This document shows positions 25,449 through 32,975 of a DNA stretch of 39,988 bases, in pieces. This stretch comes from Streptococcus ferus DSM 20646 (GTDB taxonomy: Bacteria; Bacillota; Bacilli; Lactobacillales; Streptococcaceae), in contig NZ_AQVD01000008.1 of NCBI RefSeq assembly GCF_000372425.1, positions 1-39,988 of the forward strand, read 5' to 3'. How positions within the stretch are numbered: the stretch's first letter is position 1; every line of letters begins with the position of its first letter. Both the position numbers and the translations under genes were made by a program. The notes under the pieces are model-generated. The model had not been told where the DNA came from, made no database searches, and saw nothing but the letters and a program-made list of their open reading frames with translations.

Positions 25449-25898
25449 ATGTTAAAAATGATGGTGAATACAGGTAAAAAGAAGTCTAAAGCAGCTTACA
25501 AAAAATTCCTGCTTCGAGTGGGTTTGGTCTCTCTGATTTTAGGTCCAGCTTTTTTGATACTGGGTTTGATTCTTAAGGAGGATAGTTTTACCAAAGGTTT
25601 GTTTGCGGGAATGGGAGGCGGCTGTTTGATCAATGCCTTTGTCTATCTGTCAAAGGTAACCAATGACAGAGCGCTGAATCAAGCCTATATCGAAGCTTAT
25701 GATGAGCGCAATCAGTACCTGACGCAGCGGACAACTCTTTATGTTTTAGGTCTGATTCTCCTTGAAGTGATTGTGCTCATCTTTTTGAAGGCAGTCTGGT
25801 CTATCAGTTTTTCCTACCTCATTTTACTGGTGACCCTGCTGTACAGCATCCTTTTGGGCTGGGTTATTATTCGCTCTGTTTTAAATCAACTATTATAG
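25449..25898 (+). CDS. Small membrane protein of the Xre-ABC cassette
   Basis: 149 residues with four predicted membrane segments in two pairs: VSLILGPAFLILGLIL and FAGMGGGCLINAFVYL, then LYVLGLILLEVIVLIFL and YLILLVTLLYSILLGWVIIR. A charged cytoplasmic loop lies between them (NDRALNQAYIEAYDERNQYL). It resembles DUF-type membrane proteins found next to short Xre regulators and ABC transporters, but I cannot name the family surely. AAAGGAG lies 8 bases before ATG 25449. It is probably part of the same transcript as the regulator and transporter. Confidence 0.75.
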   Translation: MLKMMVNTGKKKSKAAYKKFLLRVGLVSLILGPAFLILGLILKEDSFTKGLFAGMGGGCLINAFVYLSKVTNDRALNQAYIEAYDERNQYLTQRTTLYVLGLILLEVIVLIFLKAVWSISFSYLILLVTLLYSILLGWVIIRSVLNQLL

Positions 25899-25907
25899 GA
25901 GGTTGTT

Positions 25908-26741
25908 ATGAAAAGGATAGTCGTTAACCATTTATCCAAATGTTTTGGAAAGAAAGAGGCCCTGAAGGATATTTCTTTTACTATTTCGGAAGGGGAAATT
26001 TTTGGTTTTCTAGGGCCATCTGGCTCAGGAAAAACCACAACCATCAATATCCTAACTGGTCAGCTCGCAGCTAGCAGTGGAGAGGTGACGGTATTTGGTA
26101 AAAAGCCTCAGGAATTAAAGACATCCGATTTCGAAAAAATTGGGATTGTCAGTGACAATAGTGGCTCTTATGAAAAAATCAGCCTTTATAAAAATATTTT
26201 GGCTTACAGTAAATTGTACAATCTTGATAAAAGCAGAGTTGATGAGTTACTAAAATTGCTTGGCCTTTATGATGATCGCAAGAAGCCTGTCGAAAAGCTC
26301 TCGACAGGAATGAAACAGCGGATGCTTTTGGCACGCGCGCTCCTCAATAAACCTCAAGTTCTCTTTTTAGATGAACCCACTAGTGGGCTGGACCCAGCTA
26401 CCTCCAGAGTCATTCATGATTTACTATTGGCATTAAGAGATGCCGGGACAAGTATTTTTTTGACGACGCATGACATGCATGAAGCGACCTTGTTGTGTGA
26501 TCAGCTGGCCCTTCTGGATAAAGGTCTCTTGGTAGAACAGGGCAGCCCGTCAGAACTTATCACGAAATATAATCACCGTAAAAAAGTGCGTCTGACTTAT
26601 GAGGATGGTTCTCACGAAGAGCTGGACTTCTCTGAGTTAACCAAGCGAGGAGATGCTCAAGGAATTGAGATGATTCACTCTTGTGAGCCGACATTGGAAG
26701 ATATCTTTATTGAATTGACAGGAGGTAAGCTAAATGTTTAA
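25908..26741 (+). CDS. ABC transporter ATP-binding protein
   Basis: 277 residues. Walker A is GPSGSGKTT (36-44), the signature is LSTGMKQRMLLARAL, Walker B is VLFLDEPTSGLDP, and the H-loop is in LTTHDMHEA. The C-terminal 60 residues (VRLTYEDGSHEELDFSELTK to PTLEDIFIELTGG) are the DUF4162-like extension seen in drug, peptide or lantibiotic-immunity exporters. It overlaps the permease gene by 8 bases. Its place behind an Xre regulator fits an exporter or self-protection pump; the substrate is not determined. Confidence 0.92.
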   Translation: MKRIVVNHLSKCFGKKEALKDISFTISEGEIFGFLGPSGSGKTTTINILTGQLAASSGEVTVFGKKPQELKTSDFEKIGIVSDNSGSYEKISLYKNILAYSKLYNLDKSRVDELLKLLGLYDDRKKPVEKLSTGMKQRMLLARALLNKPQVLFLDEPTSGLDPATSRVIHDLLLALRDAGTSIFLTTHDMHEATLLCDQLALLDKGLLVEQGSPSELITKYNHRKKVRLTYEDGSHEELDFSELTKRGDAQGIEMIHSCEPTLEDIFIELTGGKLNV

Positions 26742-27438
26742 ACGTTTTACAGCTCTTATTTGGTTGAGACGGGAAATTATTTGGGCCAATAAACAGATTG
26801 TCATCCAAATTTTAATGCCGATTTTAATGGTTGCCCTCTATCAATTCATGTATAAGGATCTGCCGATAGGCGACAAGAACGAGATGATTTTATTTTTAGT
26901 TCTGCCGATGGTTTATGGATTTGTCGGATTTATCGTGGCGCTAATCATCTCCGAGGAGAATGAAAAGCATAACCTGCGCAGCCTCCAGTTGAGCGGTGTT
27001 GGCACACCGGAGTATCTTTTGGCAAATCTGGTTTACCCCTTTTTTATTCAGCTACTCTATATTGTGGCCTTGCCTATCTATCTTCAACAGTCCTTTTCGA
27101 AACTTGGCGGGCAGTATATCATTGTCAATATCGTAACCTCTTTAGTCACACTACTCATTTACTTGCTTTTAGGGATTTTGTCAAATACCCAATCCAAGGC
27201 CAGTATTGCTAGTCTTCCAATTATGCTGGGGATCTCTTTTTTACCGCTTTTTGCCATTATTGAAAAATCTCTGGAAAAATGGATTGCCTTAACCTTTATG
27301 GGGGCTTTCATCAAATACAGTAAGCAATTAGCTGACTTTCCTCTTTTCAGTCAGGCCAGCCTAATTTTGCTTCTTTGGCTTGTCTTGCTTCTGCTTTTAA
27401 TTGTCTGGGCTCTAAAGCGGATACGGCTGCAAAAATAA
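26734..27438 (+). CDS. ABC transporter permease (ABC-2 type)
   Basis: 234 residues and about six membrane segments, starting QIVIQILMPILMVALYQFMY and ending LILLLWLVLLLLLIVWALKR. The layout, with an ATPase ending in a DUF4162-like domain, is that of ABC-2 exporters. The start overlaps the ATPase gene (GGAGG just upstream). There is no substrate-binding protein, so export is more likely than import. Confidence 0.88.
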   Translation: MFKRFTALIWLRREIIWANKQIVIQILMPILMVALYQFMYKDLPIGDKNEMILFLVLPMVYGFVGFIVALIISEENEKHNLRSLQLSGVGTPEYLLANLVYPFFIQLLYIVALPIYLQQSFSKLGGQYIIVNIVTSLVTLLIYLLLGILSNTQSKASIASLPIMLGISFLPLFAIIEKSLEKWIALTFMGAFIKYSKQLADFPLFSQASLILLLWLVLLLLLIVWALKRIRLQK

Positions 27439-27441
27439 AAC

Positions 27442-27470
27442 TTGTCAAATGGCAGTAAGTCCTGTATGAT
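27442..27470 (+). promoter_or_regulatory. Promoter of the CPBP protease gene
   Basis: TTGTCA (27442-27447), a 17-base spacer and TATGAT (27465-27470). The first bases TTGTCAAATGGCAG weakly resemble the repeats upstream of the Xre gene (TTGWCAAAAA-TG). Confidence 0.65.
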
Positions 27471-27488
27471 GAAAATAAAGGAGAAATC

Positions 27489-28157
27489 ATGAAAAAAGTT
27501 TTCAAAAAAATACTGGATATTCTTATCATTATCGGATTTCTAATCATCAGCCAATATGCGCTCATACCTATGAGTTTATGGCTCAAAGAGCAGGGCTACC
27601 TGAGACTTGATCAAGTCTTGACGCTTCTGATTATACAGCTTCTTGTTCTGACGATTTTTGTGATTTTTGCCCAGCAGCAAAAATTGCTTCGCTTTGAATG
27701 GAAATCTTGGTTTACGATTCCCTCGCTGGCTTATAGCTTAATCGGCTATCTGCTTATTATGGGAATTAATCTTATCGGAAGTTTAATTCTATACTTAGAA
27801 GGTCGGGCAACAACAGCCAATCAATCTGCAATCAATGAGATGATTCATCCAACAACGCTGGTGTCTATGTTTGTCTTTGTGGTGATAATGGCCCCCTTGA
27901 CCGAAGAAATTATCTTTCGAGGTCTTATTCCAAGGCTCTTTTCAAAAAAATTAGCGCTCTTAGGCTATGCCTTAGGAACCCTCTTGTTTGCTTTGGCGCA
28001 TAGTCCCAGCAATATAGGTAGTTTTGTGATTTATTTTGGGATGGGTTCTATCCTAGGCATCATTGCGTACAAGTCTCAAAAGCTGGAGTATAGTGTTTTG
28101 GCTCATGCCTTGAATAACGGTATTGCCTTTAGCATCATGCTTTTCATGCTTCAGTAA
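27489..28157 (+). CDS. CPBP family intramembrane metalloprotease
   Basis: 222 residues, multi-spanning membrane protein. It carries the CPBP (Abi, Rce1-like) motifs: EExxxR at Glu-139, Glu-140 and Arg-144 (TEEIIFRG), FxxxH ending at His-171 (LFALAHS), and HxxxN at His-206 to Asn-210. All expected catalytic residues are present. In streptococci such proteins often serve in bacteriocin self-immunity or cleave lipid-anchored or peptide substrates. It has its own promoter but follows the ABC genes closely, so a shared protective role is plausible. No bacteriocin precursor is seen nearby. Confidence 0.88.
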   Translation: MKKVFKKILDILIIIGFLIISQYALIPMSLWLKEQGYLRLDQVLTLLIIQLLVLTIFVIFAQQQKLLRFEWKSWFTIPSLAYSLIGYLLIMGINLIGSLILYLEGRATTANQSAINEMIHPTTLVSMFVFVVIMAPLTEEIIFRGLIPRLFSKKLALLGYALGTLLFALAHSPSNIGSFVIYFGMGSILGIIAYKSQKLEYSVLAHALNNGIAFSIMLFMLQ

Positions 28158-28174
28158 ACGTCATAAGGTATCAG

Positions 28175-28209
28175 AAAAAGAGGCAGGACTTTTGTCCTAG
28201 CCTCTTTTT
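28175..28209. terminator. Bidirectional terminator between the CPBP gene and proC
   Basis: AAAAAGAGGC-A-GGAC pairs with GTCC-TA-GCCTCTTTTT around a T4 loop. It includes the proC stop codon. Confidence 0.9.
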
Positions 28210-28979
28210 GATAGCTGCTGCGATCGGTTAATGGTGGCATCAATAGCAGACACCGTGCTGGCCGTAAAACCAGTTTTTTCCAAATCTAAGAGTCCTGCAA
28301 CGGTTGTTCCGCCGGGGCTTGAGACCTTGTCGATGAAATCATTGGGGCTTTGGTCGCTCTGTAAGAGATTTTCGGAAGTAGCCAGAAGGGTTTGGGTCAC
28401 AATATCCAGAGCGGTTGTTTTTGGAAAGCCGTATTTGACACCGGCTTTAGCCAGAGCTTCAATGAAAAGCGCAATGTAAGCTGGACTTGAACCAGCCAGA
28501 GCAGTGAAAGCATCGAAATCCTTCTCATCAAGGACAAAGGTTGATCCGAAGGCGTTGGTAATCTGCTGGGCTGTCTCAAATAGGCTGTCTGAGACGAATG
28601 GATTACGGCAGATAGCAGTTGTGCTTTTCAAGATTTCGGCATTAAGGTTGGGCATAATGCGGATGATTGGCAGGCTGTCAGTTGTTAGCTGGGCTAAAGT
28701 TTCCAAAGAGATGCCAGCAGCCATGGATAAGATTGGTTTGTCAATCACCAGTCCTTCCAGTGCTTGCTTAAGAAATTGCGGCTTAACACCCAGCACAAGC
28801 AGATCAGCCTGATGGATCAGTTCCTGGTGGCTCTGAGCATAGCTGACGCCTAAGTCCTTGGCGCGCTCTTGGCTGCGTTTTAGGTTTGTCTCAGATAAAA
28901 TAATGTCAAAGTCTGTTTTTTCTAATCCTTTGATGATAGCGCCGGCCATTTTTCCGGCACCGATAAAACCAATTTTCAT
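28197..28979 (-). CDS. proC: Pyrroline-5-carboxylate reductase
   Basis: 260 residues. It catalyses the last step of proline synthesis: NAD(P)H-dependent reduction of pyrroline-5-carboxylate. The N-terminal Rossmann motif is MKIGFIGAGKMAGAIIKGL. The conserved IRIMPNLNAEI and the C-terminal dimer and active-site block ALAGSSPAYIALFIEALAKA, with SSPGGTTVAGL, are all present. It lies 12 bases downstream of pepA on the same strand, so the two are probably co-transcribed and pair peptide breakdown with proline supply. The gene ends inside the shared terminator. Confidence 0.95.
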   Translation of the reverse strand: MKIGFIGAGKMAGAIIKGLEKTDFDIILSETNLKRSQERAKDLGVSYAQSHQELIHQADLLVLGVKPQFLKQALEGLVIDKPILSMAAGISLETLAQLTTDSLPIIRIMPNLNAEILKSTTAICRNPFVSDSLFETAQQITNAFGSTFVLDEKDFDAFTALAGSSPAYIALFIEALAKAGVKYGFPKTTALDIVTQTLLATSENLLQSDQSPNDFIDKVSSPGGTTVAGLLDLEKTGFTASTVSAIDATINRSQQLSKRG

Positions 28980-28991
28980 AACAAGTCCTCT

Positions 28992-30056
28992 TTAATTGTT
29001 TTTAATAAGATCTAAGGTAGACCGGTCAAGTTTCTTCACTAGAGCCTGTAAAAAAGCTTGAGCTTCTAGGAAGTCATCCATGCTATACAAGGTTTGATGG
29101 GAGTGGACGTAGCGAGCACAGACACCAATAGTGGTTGACGGAACGCCCGAATTTTTAAGATGGGCGACACCGGCATCCGTCCCTCCCTTACCGGCATAAA
29201 ATTGGTACTTGATGCCAGCTTCCTCTGCTGTTGTCAGCAGGAAGTCCCGCATATTAGGCAGCATCAGGTGTCCGGGATCGTAGAAACGAATCAGGGTTCC
29301 ATCGCCAATCTTCCCTTGATCCCCATAGATATCGCCAGCAGGTGAGCAATCGACCGCAAAGAAAATATCGGGATCATACTTTGTTGTAGAAGCATGAGCT
29401 CCGCGAAGGCCCACTTCTTCTTGGACGTTGGCACCAGCAATAAGAGTGCTGTTAAGTTTGTCGTGCTTGAGGCTCTCTAAAAGTTCGGTGACCATCAAGA
29501 CACCGTAGCGGTTATCCCAGGCCTTGCTGATGATATGTTTTTGATTGGCGGTCAAAATAGCAGAGCTGTCAGGGACAATCATGTCTCCGGGCGTCAGACC
29601 AAAATCTTGGGCCTCCGTTTGGCTTGTAAAACCAGCATCAAAGATCAAATCAGCAATCTCTGGCAATCCATTTCCTCCTTTTTTACTGAGGAGATGAGGA
29701 GGAACCGATCCTGAAATAAGGGGGATTTTTCTTCCTTGTCTGGTATAAAGACAGAAACGCTGGGAGCTGATAACCAGCGGATTCCAGCCACCAATATCAA
29801 CGGCTCGCAATGTTCCGTCTGTTTTGATTTCTGTGAGCATAAAGCCGACTTCGTCCATATGTGCGGCGACTAGGATCTTTGGCGCCTGAGCTGCCGAACT
29901 TTCTTTAATCCCAAAAATGCCTCCCAAACCATCGGTTTCAACACGGTCAACGAGAGGCGTAATTTTTTGGCGCAGGTAGTCTCTTACCTGACCTTCATGG
30001 GCCGAAATACCATCTAATTCTGTTACTTCCTTGATTTTAGCAAATAAATCTGTCAT
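28992..30056 (-). CDS. pepA: Glutamyl aminopeptidase PepA (M42 family)
   Basis: 354-residue metallo-aminopeptidase that removes N-terminal acidic residues from peptides. M42 landmarks are the first metal ligand in VAAHMDEVGFML, the bridging Asp in SKAWDNRYGVL, catalytic EE in NVQEEVGLRGA, and the later ligands in FAVDCSPAGD and the C-terminal YVHSHQTLYSMDDF. The start follows CGAGG. The promoter lies just upstream on the minus strand. It is co-oriented with proC, 12 bases apart. Confidence 0.94.
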   Translation of the reverse strand: MTDLFAKIKEVTELDGISAHEGQVRDYLRQKITPLVDRVETDGLGGIFGIKESSAAQAPKILVAAHMDEVGFMLTEIKTDGTLRAVDIGGWNPLVISSQRFCLYTRQGRKIPLISGSVPPHLLSKKGGNGLPEIADLIFDAGFTSQTEAQDFGLTPGDMIVPDSSAILTANQKHIISKAWDNRYGVLMVTELLESLKHDKLNSTLIAGANVQEEVGLRGAHASTTKYDPDIFFAVDCSPAGDIYGDQGKIGDGTLIRFYDPGHLMLPNMRDFLLTTAEEAGIKYQFYAGKGGTDAGVAHLKNSGVPSTTIGVCARYVHSHQTLYSMDDFLEAQAFLQALVKKLDRSTLDLIKNN

Positions 30057-30070
30057 AGAAAACCTCGATT

Positions 30071-30110
30071 CTAGGCTTTATTATACCAAAAAAAGCCAAA
30101 CTTAGCCTAG
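30071..30110 (-). promoter_or_regulatory. pepA promoter flanked by inverted repeats
   Basis: On the minus strand an extended -10 TGGTATAAT (TATAAT at 30085-30080) lies 24 bases before pepA. Perfect 7-base inverted repeats CTAGGCT (30071-30077) and AGCCTAG (30104-30110) bracket the core promoter and could bind a dimeric regulator. The operator role is only a suggestion. Confidence 0.6.
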
Positions 30111-30152
30111 TTCCTGCGATAAATGATTCTAGGAGAAATGCTAAAAATATGG

Positions 30153-30158
30153 TAGAAT
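30153..30158 (+). promoter_or_regulatory. Extended -10 element before the DUF4651 gene
   Basis: TGGTAGAAT, with the ATG only 8 bases after the hexamer and no Shine-Dalgarno sequence, suggesting a leaderless or nearly leaderless mRNA. Confidence 0.5.
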
Positions 30159-30165
30159 AAGCCTT

Positions 30166-30447
30166 ATGAAAGCTAAAAAAATTCTATTGGCCTCAGGTCT
30201 GATATTAGCCGGAGGCATAGTGGCAACAGGCCTTGCGCTCCATCAGTCCCATATTGAGCGTCAAAAGGCAGCAATTCTTGAATCGGTTAGGTCTGTTTTT
30301 GAAACACTGGGAAGCCTTCAGGTGCTTTATATCAATGACTTTGAATCAAGTGATGTCTTTATGACAGGGGGAGTTGTTCTTGAAGACGGCAGAGTATTTC
30401 ACTTTACCTATGACCGAGGACAGTTAGACTATCAACAAGAAAAGTAG
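30166..30447 (+). CDS. DUF4651 family membrane-anchored protein
   Basis: 93 residues. One N-terminal membrane helix (ILLASGLILAGGIVATGLAL) is followed by a small outer domain (LESVRSVFETLGSLQVLYIN, then EDGRVFHFTYDRGQLDYQQE). I recognise it as the streptococcal DUF4651 family, found before a thioredoxin-like gene and ytpR. The function is unknown. No ribosome site precedes the ATG. It is 10 bases from the thioredoxin-like gene and likely in the same transcript. Confidence 0.82.
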   Translation: MKAKKILLASGLILAGGIVATGLALHQSHIERQKAAILESVRSVFETLGSLQVLYINDFESSDVFMTGGVVLEDGRVFHFTYDRGQLDYQQEK

Positions 30448-30457
30448 GTATTCAGGC

Positions 30458-30775
30458 ATGATTGTTCCGAAAAGCCTAGAAGATGTGGCTTCTCACCTCG
30501 AGCGGCCCGGCAAGCAAGTTCTCTTTTTTAAGGCGGATTGGTGCGGCGACTGTCAGTTCATTTATCCCAGTATGCCAGACATTGAAGCAGCCTTTCCAGA
30601 GCTGACCTTTATTCAGCTTGACCGAGATGATTATCTCATTTTGGCGGAAAAATGGGGTGTGTTTGGGATTCCGAGTTTTATCGTTCTTGAGAATGGTCGG
30701 GAGCTGGCACGTCTGGTTAATAAAAAACGAAAAACTAAAGAAGAAATTATCAGCTTTTTAGCTGGTTTAGAATGA
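30458..30775 (+). CDS. Thioredoxin-like protein with WCGDC active site
   Basis: 105 residues, full thioredoxin fold without a signal peptide, so cytoplasmic. The active site is ADWCGDCQF (Cys-29 and Cys-32 by my count), with the cis-Pro loop in FGIPSFIVLENG. The middle residues Gly-Asp differ from the Gly-Pro of classical thioredoxin, which usually shifts redox potential and partner choice, so it is a thioredoxin-family protein and not the main TrxA. It sits between DUF4651 and ytpR, an arrangement common in streptococci. Confidence 0.88.
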   Translation: MIVPKSLEDVASHLERPGKQVLFFKADWCGDCQFIYPSMPDIEAAFPELTFIQLDRDDYLILAEKWGVFGIPSFIVLENGRELARLVNKKRKTKEEIISFLAGLE

Positions 30776-30781
30776 GGAAAA

Positions 30782-31408
30782 ATGATTTTCACATATAATC
30801 AAAAGAGTGTTGGCGATGTTTTAATGGTTATCCTTGCGGATCATCAGGGACAAAAATTAGCAGCTGAACGAAAAGGTCGGGTAACACGTATCTACCGTCT
30901 GGATAATCAACAGACGGTTGCTTGGAATATTTTTGATGCTTCGCAGATTGCGGATCTTAGCGGCAGCGGACAAATTGAACTTTCTGAAGACAGTCTGGCC
31001 CGCTTTAATACAGAGCTGGGAAAGGAAGGTTTCACAGAAATACTGGAAAAGGATGCAGAACCCAAATTTGTAGTGGGTGAAATTACGGCTATGGCACCGC
31101 ATGCCGATAGTGACCATCTTAATATTTGTCAGGTGAGGGTTACTGATGAGCGTACGCTCCAAATTGTGGCCGGAGCTCCAAATGCCAAAGTAGGACTCAA
31201 GACCATCGTGGCTTTGCCAGGTGCGATGATGCCAAATGGCAGCCTTATCTTTGCAGGGCAGCTGCGAGGCGTTGATAGCTTTGGGATGATGTGCAGTCCG
31301 CGTGAGCTGGCGCTGCCCAATGCGCCCCAGAAGAGGGGGATTATTGAGCTGCCTAGCACAGCCCTTGTCGGTGCCCCTTTTGATGCGAACAAACACTGGT
31401 CTGCTTAG
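30782..31408 (+). CDS. ytpR: YtpR family tRNA-binding protein
   Basis: 208 residues. The N-terminal half is a YtpR-specific domain. The C-terminal half is an OB-fold tRNA-binding domain like that of PheT and EMAP II (FVVGEITAMAPHADSDHLNI, then CQVRVTDERTLQIVAGAPN, LPGAMMPNG and SFGMMCSPRELAL). It may bind tRNA or act in quality control; no catalytic domain is present. The start at 30782 follows AATGAGGAAA. It lies 6 bases after the thioredoxin-like gene and ends at a terminator. Confidence 0.92.
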   Translation: MIFTYNQKSVGDVLMVILADHQGQKLAAERKGRVTRIYRLDNQQTVAWNIFDASQIADLSGSGQIELSEDSLARFNTELGKEGFTEILEKDAEPKFVVGEITAMAPHADSDHLNICQVRVTDERTLQIVAGAPNAKVGLKTIVALPGAMMPNGSLIFAGQLRGVDSFGMMCSPRELALPNAPQKRGIIELPSTALVGAPFDANKHWSA

Positions 31409-31440
31409 AACCGAGATAAAATCTCGGTTCTTTCATTTTT
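31407..31440 (+). terminator. Terminator of the DUF4651-trx-ytpR operon
   Basis: 11-bp perfect stem AGAACCGAGAT with ATCTCGGTTCT around AAA, followed by TTCATTTTT. It starts in the ytpR stop codon. Confidence 0.92.
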
Positions 31441-31450
31441 GTGACCTCCT

Positions 31451-31458
31451 TACGAATA
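31451..31458 (+). promoter_or_regulatory. CIN box (ComX promoter) of ssbB
   Basis: TACGAATA is a perfect match to the ComX consensus, 19 bases before the ssbB start. No sigma-A promoter is seen between it and the upstream terminator. Confidence 0.93.
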
Positions 31459-31477
31459 ATAAGGTAGGAGGTAATAA

Positions 31478-31873
31478 ATGTACAACAAAGTTATCATGAT
31501 TGGTCGCCTGACAGCGACGCCTGAAATGGTTAAAACAGCAACTGACAAATCGGTCACACGGGCAACTTTAGCCGTTAACCGCCGTTTTAAGGGACAGGAT
31601 GGTGAGAAACAGGCTGATTTCGTCAATATTGTGTTCTGGGGGAAATTAGCTGAAAGCCTTGCATCTTATGGCAGTAAGGGGAGCCTGCTCTCCATTGACG
31701 GGGAGCTTCGGACTCGCCATTATGAAAAAGATGGCAGTAAACACTACGTCACCGAGGTCTTAGGCCATTCCTTCCAGCTTTTAGAAAGCCGTGCCCAGCG
31801 TGCTATGCGTGAAAACAATGCTGCCAATGATTTAACGGATCTGGTTTTAGAAGAAGAGGAGCTTCCTTTCTAG
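31478..31873 (+). CDS. ssbB: Competence single-stranded DNA-binding protein SsbB
   Basis: 131-residue single-strand binding protein. The OB fold is about residues 1-105 (MYNKVIMIGRLTATPEMVKT, then FVNIVFWGKLAES and LLSIDGELRTRHYE). The tail is short, without the long Gly/Gln linker of the housekeeping SSB, and ends EEEELPF, the acidic tip that recruits partners. The short length and the perfect CIN box identify it as the competence copy, which coats and protects DNA strands taken up during transformation. GTAGGAGGT is a strong ribosome site. It lies far from comG in the window but in the same ComX regulon. Confidence 0.94.
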   Translation: MYNKVIMIGRLTATPEMVKTATDKSVTRATLAVNRRFKGQDGEKQADFVNIVFWGKLAESLASYGSKGSLLSIDGELRTRHYEKDGSKHYVTEVLGHSFQLLESRAQRAMRENNAANDLTDLVLEEEELPF

Positions 31874-31888
31874 GTCGGCTTCCTGATC

Positions 31889-31922
31889 AAAGAGACGCCA
31901 CTTGAGGGGTGACTCTTTTTTT
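31889..31922 (+). terminator. Terminator of ssbB
   Basis: AAAGAG pairs with CTCTTT, with an inner imperfect stem around TTGA, followed by a T7 run. Confidence 0.85.
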
Positions 31923-31953
31923 GTTTGGCAAAGGCGTTGAATGCTAAGTGAAT

Positions 31954-31982
31954 TTGCAGGAAATTTCTGAAAGTGCTACACT
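31954..31982 (+). promoter_or_regulatory. Promoter of the levQSRT operon
   Basis: TTGCAG (31954-31959), a 17-base spacer and an extended -10 TGCTACACT (hexamer 31977-31982). The ribosome site AGGATAGGAG follows, and levQ starts at 32010. Confidence 0.75.
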
Positions 31983-32009
31983 AGGGTTACTTAGGATAGG
32001 AGCAGACAG

Positions 32010-32975
32010 ATGTTGAAAAAGTCAGGTTTTGTGTTAGTTTCAGGCTTTTTGGTCTTGATGGCGATTATTAGCGCCTTGTTTTATCACTATAAAACACAGG
32101 CTGCTTTTCCTGATCAGGTCAAAATTGGTGCCACCTATATGACCATGAACAATGATTTTTATAAATATCTCAATGCTGAGGTTGAAAAAACGGTGAATGA
32201 GCATCAGGACAGACTCTATACCAGAGATCCAGCTCTTAACATTGATAAACAGGTGGAGCAAATTGATTCTTTTATGAAAGAAAAGGTTGATGTGATTATT
32301 ATCAATCCTGTTGATGGAAACAGCCAAAAAATTATCAGTCGCTTAAAGGCAGCCAAAAAGTTGGGGATTAAGATTATTTTGGTTGACAGTCAGCTGGCTG
32401 ACAGCTCATTTGTGGACACGACCATCGTTTCAGACAATTACAAGGCGGGTGTGCTTTGTGCTCAAAACTTAATGGCCAGTAAAAAATCGGCCGATATTCT
32501 CTTGCTTGAACATTTGGATGCCATTTCGGCTACGGACCGAATCCAGGGCTTCTTGGATACTATTGAAAATCATGGCAATTACCGTGTGGTCGCGAGGGCG
32601 GATGCGCTGGGACAGACTGAGATTGCTATGCCTCAGGTCAAAAATATCATTGATAAGGGAATCTATTTTGATACCGTTATGGCTTTAAATGACAGGGCGG
32701 CACTTGGTTCTTTAGCAGCTATTAAGGGGGCTAAGCTCTCAGGACATCCTTTAATTTATGGGATTGATGGCTCTCCAGATATGAAAAATCTCATTGCTAC
32801 CACGAATGATGTGAAGGCTACTGTGGCTCAGTCTCCCTATACGATGGGAAAAGAAGTCATTAAGGCGACCTATCAACTCAGCAAGGACCGTGATTATGAT
32901 AAGGAAGTTATCATTCCGGTTGAATTGATTACAAAGGCGAATATTGCAGATTATGATTTGGCAGGGTGGCAGTAA
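32010..32975 (+). CDS. levQ: Sugar-binding protein LevQ (periplasmic-binding type I)
   Basis: 321 residues. An N-terminal membrane helix (GFVLVSGFLVLMAIISALFY) without a lipobox Cys suggests an uncleaved anchor. The rest is a Peripla_BP_4 / RbsB-type sugar-binding domain (VKIGATYMTMNNDFYKYLN, then VDVIIINPVDGNSQKII, TIVSDNYKAGVLCAQ, YGIDGSPDM). In S. mutans the LevQRST system uses two such extracellular binding proteins with a sensor kinase and regulator to detect free sugars, and drives fructan hydrolase and the levDEFG PTS. It is the first gene of the four-gene sensing operon, and its stop overlaps the kinase start. The name rests on gene order and domain match; the exact ligand is not visible. 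Confidence 0.85.
   Translation: MLKKSGFVLVSGFLVLMAIISALFYHYKTQAAFPDQVKIGATYMTMNNDFYKYLNAEVEKTVNEHQDRLYTRDPALNIDKQVEQIDSFMKEKVDVIIINPVDGNSQKIISRLKAAKKLGIKIILVDSQLADSSFVDTTIVSDNYKAGVLCAQNLMASKKSADILLLEHLDAISATDRIQGFLDTIENHGNYRVVARADALGQTEIAMPQVKNIIDKGIYFDTVMALNDRAALGSLAAIKGAKLSGHPLIYGIDGSPDMKNLIATTNDVKATVAQSPYTMGKEVIKATYQLSKDRDYDKEVIIPVELITKANIADYDLAGWQ

Noticed and set aside
31960..31985. A cre site at the levQ promoter (TGAAAGTGCTAC)
   Set aside because: It has several mismatches to the CcpA pattern, including the central CG; the resemblance comes from the first six bases only.
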